In this document: positions 23,401 through 25,224 of the stretch, piece by piece
Layout: the number at the start of each line of letters is the position of its first letter
Position numbering within the stretch: the stretch's first letter is position 1
Origin: an uncultured bacterium
GTDB taxonomy: Bacteria > Cyanobacteriota > Vampirovibrionia > Gastranaerophilales > Gastranaerophilaceae
NCBI GenBank assembly: GCA_902464375.1
Contig: CABQIM010000015.1
Coordinates: 1-25,224 of the forward strand
DNA: 25,224 nt
Direction of reading: 5' to 3'
Notes under the pieces: model-generated
What the model was told of the DNA's origin: nothing
What the model saw: only the letters and a program-made list of their open reading frames with translations
The model's database searches: none
Position numbers and translations under genes: made by a program

Positions 23401-24992
23401 CTGCCGGTTATGAAAGTGCGAACAAGCGAAATGATTTAAAAACACAGGAGCCTCTACCTACTGATAGTTCAATAGAAACTGTTCGTGATGATGACCTTAA
23501 TAAGGTTGCTGCAAAAGAAGGCGAATTTGAAAAAAGTGCATTGAGTCAAGAAATTAGCTCTTATATACATGAACTTGTAGATCCAATATATACCAAATAC
23601 TTTGGTAAGCTAAATAGTGATAGTTATTCTCCTTACTTAAAACGTGATTATGATATAACTGAACAAAATGACTATAGAGGACCACATTTGTACTCTTGGA
23701 AAAAAGAAGAATACAAACAGGATTATATAAATGAAGTTGAAGCTGCTATACAAAAGGCATTGGAAAAATATTCTGATGATTTAACAAGTATAACATTTGA
23801 CGGATGGTATATAAATTTCACAACAAAAGATGATAGTACTTTTGCAGGTCCAACAATCTTAGCTGGTGACACCAGTGACAATGGTAAATTGGGACGATTT
23901 GGTTTTGTTGAAGATACTCCACCTGTTATAGATACTCCAAGAATATATACATCTGCTCCTAGTTTAATTGAAAAGAATTATCCTGAAAAAGCTCCTGCAT
24001 ACCATGATATTTATGGTGACGAAGACAAAGAGGTTGATTTGTACAAAACACCTTGGGACGGTGTACTAGTTGATTTGGACGGCTACGTATATTTATATGA
24101 TGTAGAAAAAGAGCGATATATAAAGTGTACGCATAATGTTGACGCAGGTGCTCTTGCTACAGGTGATACGAAAGCTCTTAATAAATTTTTAGACGATGAC
24201 TGTTTTAATCCAGAAAAATCACGAGATTATGATGTAGCCAGATTGGTATTATGCAATATATATGGTTATAATTTAACGACGGCAAGTAATATTTTTGAAA
24301 AAGATGGCAAGTATTACCAATTTGATACAAGAAAAGCTACAAGTTATAAATCAACTGATTTTGATGCTACTTCTCCTGAAAATTTTATATCAATGTTGAC
24401 GGAAATTAAGTTTGTTGGTGTATCAACTTCTGCTACACAAAATGGAACACCTGCTACACAACAGGCTCCAAAAGTGGTTGTACAACCAGAAGTTGTGGAA
24501 AATTCTGCTCAACAACCTATGCAAACATCAACTCTTGAAACTCAAGACAAAGTGCCGGAACAGCCTGTTACTCCTGTTACAGAAGAAAAAGAAGTTAATC
24601 CTAAAAAAGAGGTAATAGCGAAATCAGAAGATGTAATTTTAGAAATGCAAACAGCTGCGGAGAAACTGAATTTAACAGCAGCAAAGACTACCGGAACATA
24701 CTACCAATTCTCAAATCAAGGTTCATATCTGTATGTTTGGAATCCTAAAACGAAGAAATTCAAAGCTTTTAGCATAAATACACGAAATGCAGACGGAACT
24801 ATAAATCAAGAGTTTACGCAAACAGGTAAAGCTGTAAACAGAACTGAAGCAAATGTTTATTATGAAGCTCTTCTTGAGGCGTACAAAAATGGGTATAATT
24901 TTACTGTAAATTATCCTTGGGTATGTGAAAAAGACGGCGTCTACTACGAATACGATAAAGAAGCCGGATGTTTTAAGAAACGAGCGCATTAG
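20415..24992 (+). CDS. Giant unknown protein with duplicated modules
   Basis: A 1525-residue acidic protein that I do not recognise. AAAGGAG eight bases before the ATG supports the start. There is no signal peptide and no transmembrane helix. Residues of about 357-670 and 750-985 are related modules, each with a TDGKT segment (421, 829) and a KYP helix, ending in the block [IV]ID[LM]xNYLLGxNxxGxNYF (D655, D971) that faintly recalls half a dockerin motif. A Pro/Thr/Gln-rich linker covers about 1338-1415. Short DGxYYxYD-type hairpins recur near 1222, 1297, 1430 and 1507, and near residue 7 at the N-terminus. It may be a surface, secreted or structural protein, possibly leaving by flagellar or type I export, but this is a guess. 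It is alone, with repeat C4 before it and a strong terminator after it. Confidence 0.85.
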   Translation: MTEIKGQYLYNLKTGQTIGRNKDDVKTSEDKNQYSVNGVKHNWETYQLLNDISNVIDYDYGTVEDLRLSQIVQLFTQGDMTVDELQIGLKSKKIADINITENNGITTVTFTYEGKKYTLKCSTDAAKSQIDDVKDDATKNVTIEGGTTTPATPDSRALSQEEFEAKKNNSNFYNYNGEKRSISIGNVAWVTYSDKNQPDGVYGASLPRLDIDVYANELENTPEYREDANNDMAAEWSYLADLTVQMCDKLGIEYTDRHDSIDAIFDKNRLTKEQGQYINSHPEEFFGMKINYDENGERQGIYLGAYYDLYCYSKYTQNSDFMNIKDVYWSQVDKFSKSLQMNQGTNLMTTPECDGNTVTFTDESIEMIKEMLMKGRGFDNEHHAYNKNEYGFVQLLGLNQNSSEEEIRQKIADFCYKAGSTDGKTILVEDYYNALAVAKVGISGGSLSNIDLEIPLTYDEISRNINNALYLKIEECERLGIDISDLGITKPSQFIKVNASEAFNETGLMNGGVKDERYSNRFYNDDVTKPEDPWIDVPEDYKSPDGDTSGVGYFVCELKEKYPDIYEKFKDIFPEYGNGHGQSRSINICITNNRYSDNQDFRKLLMYAAGVSESEINSIYMNSDAQKINEKVATALGGIVDGPYIASDIEFDVIDLMNYLLGKNDTGTNYFYASGIVSQTTTSETTNSTNATNGIHYQYEYEEMGSGGISVSSSEITNDYENNKKEARDNFRNYINNNSYLGLQVNSDDTITFDDNFIQTLKQYLQANLVYSGSYVEIVEGQKLYSNGNIVRNTLKMLGIPYQEMKAYAEDESKLKSAIESYCKSLGATDGKTVSLEAFFNSVGENKALPYDVKTDSETYKATEVDAYIKKLRDKYPTIADAIAYALNYDVNNPTKYFNVDGSINLDLYLSDITLSRIPDDLIGALKEASGINDTDSVSQQREKLLKLAKNMGSSGACTSFANCGTIDILDMTNYLLGDNSSGINYFEQLINKQNAAGYESANKRNDLKTQEPLPTDSSIETVRDDDLNKVAAKEGEFEKSALSQEISSYIHELVDPIYTKYFGKLNSDSYSPYLKRDYDITEQNDYRGPHLYSWKKEEYKQDYINEVEAAIQKALEKYSDDLTSITFDGWYINFTTKDDSTFAGPTILAGDTSDNGKLGRFGFVEDTPPVIDTPRIYTSAPSLIEKNYPEKAPAYHDIYGDEDKEVDLYKTPWDGVLVDLDGYVYLYDVEKERYIKCTHNVDAGALATGDTKALNKFLDDDCFNPEKSRDYDVARLVLCNIYGYNLTTASNIFEKDGKYYQFDTRKATSYKSTDFDATSPENFISMLTEIKFVGVSTSATQNGTPATQQAPKVVVQPEVVENSAQQPMQTSTLETQDKVPEQPVTPVTEEKEVNPKKEVIAKSEDVILEMQTAAEKLNLTAAKTTGTYYQFSNQGSYLYVWNPKTKKFKAFSINTRNADGTINQEFTQTGKAVNRTEANVYYEALLEAYKNGYNFTVNYPWVCEKDGVYYEYDKEAGCFKKRAH
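21483..22424 (+). repeat. Internal module 1 of the giant protein
   Basis: Encodes about residues 357-670: TVTFTDESIEMIKEM, then TDGKT (421), a long insertion, LKEKYPDIYEKF and finally VIDLMNYLLGKNDTGTNYF. It is related to 22656-23369 at protein level; the DNA is well diverged, so the duplication is old. Confidence 0.6.
22656..23369 (+). repeat. Internal module 2 of the giant protein
   Basis: Encodes about residues 748-985: DTITFDDNFIQTLKQYL, TDGKT (829), LRDKYPTIADAI and ILDMTNYLLGDNSSGINYF. It lacks the roughly 90-residue insertion that module 1 has after TDGKT. Confidence 0.6.
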
Positions 24993-25025
24993 AGGCTTTG
25001 ATGCGAAGAAGCGAAGACGTTTAGC

Positions 25026-25060
25026 AGAATGCGTGGGCAAACTGCCCACGCATTCTTTTA
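25026..25060 (+). terminator. Strong intrinsic terminator after the giant gene
   Basis: AGAATGCGTGGGCA (25026-25039) pairs perfectly over 14 bases with TGCCCACGCATTCT (25043-25056) around a three-base loop, followed by TTT A. It lies 34 bases past the stop codon. Confidence 0.85.
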
Positions 25061-25087
25061 GTAGGTAAACATATAAGTGTGGCGTGT

Positions 25088-25188
25088 CCCCTCTCCACGG
25101 GGGAGTTTTATGCTTCACTTACAAGTTTGTAATTTTTACTACAAGCTTGTAAGTGTGGTGTAAAGGGTGGGGGCTTGCCCGTAGGGAA
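25088..25188. repeat. Family E G-rich intergenic repeat, copy 3
   Basis: Opens CCCCTCTCCACGGGGGAG and closes GGGTGGGGGCTTGCCCGTAG, as in copies at 2201 and 3567. Its centre holds a perfect 10-base inverted pair, CACTTACAAG (25116-25125) and CTTGTAAGTG (25146-25155). The remaining bases to the window end are plain AT-rich sequence. Confidence 0.6.
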
Positions 25189-25224
25189 CTATGTAAGAAA
25201 TTTAATTTATTAACATTATAAAAT

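Noticed and set aside
24723..25118. 131-codon minus-strand frame across the end of the giant gene
   Set aside because: It is antisense to well-supported coding sequence, crosses the perfect terminator hairpin and repeat E3, and has no ribosome site.

Overview
The window is AT-rich bacterial chromosome with short intergenic gaps, a motile lifestyle (FlhB, a FliA-type sigma factor, a flagellin) and anaerobe-leaning metabolism (oxygen-labile Fe-S L-serine dehydratase, a DUF2229 acyl-CoA dehydratase activase-type protein). Flagellar genes that are scattered, the low G+C and the protein styles best suit a gut Gastranaerophilales/Melainabacteria-like relative of the cyanobacteria. That placement is inference from general appearance, not from a marker comparison. 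I see no tRNA, rRNA, CRISPR array, prophage or transposase.

Layout. 1-2200: a cut-off small membrane-protein gene (minus), then flhB and fliA (plus), closed by a strong terminator. 2200-4755: two minus-strand genes, a MacB-type ABC permease without its ATPase and a stand-alone DUF2229 protein. 4900-6192: ruvC and a CX5R tyrosine-phosphatase-like protein. 6193-6607: a repeat cluster. 6608-9799: a SWIM-SNF2 helicase (minus). 9997-12151: a minus-strand operon of a receiver-only response regulator, sdaAB and sdaAA. 12256-14462: a plus-strand overlapping operon of a secreted NTF2-like protein, lspA and an RluD-type pseudouridine synthase. 14463-14801: a second repeat cluster. 14802-16270: flagellin and a small unknown gene (minus). 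16358-17401: a PfkB-family sugar kinase. 17588-20250: a RecB/Cas4-like nuclease, tatD, tlyA and a small unknown gene. 20415-24992: a 1525-residue unknown protein with internal duplications, closed by a strong terminator.

Most genes are ordinary housekeeping or metabolism. The parts that reward a second look are: (i) an interspersed repeat of about 95 bp (here family C) in four intact copies and probably one broken one, always between genes, ending in a conserved CTACGTGCGTAG palindrome and possibly RNA-foldable; (ii) companion repeats B, D and E, two of which build a composite block found twice; (iii) three genes whose consensus TATAAT box lies so close to the start codon that the mRNA should be leaderless; (iv) the giant unknown protein with a duplicated helical module ending in a dockerin-like NYLLG motif; (v) a lone response regulator in the serine dehydratase operon. 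I did not find a convincing defence system or multi-gene novel pathway.
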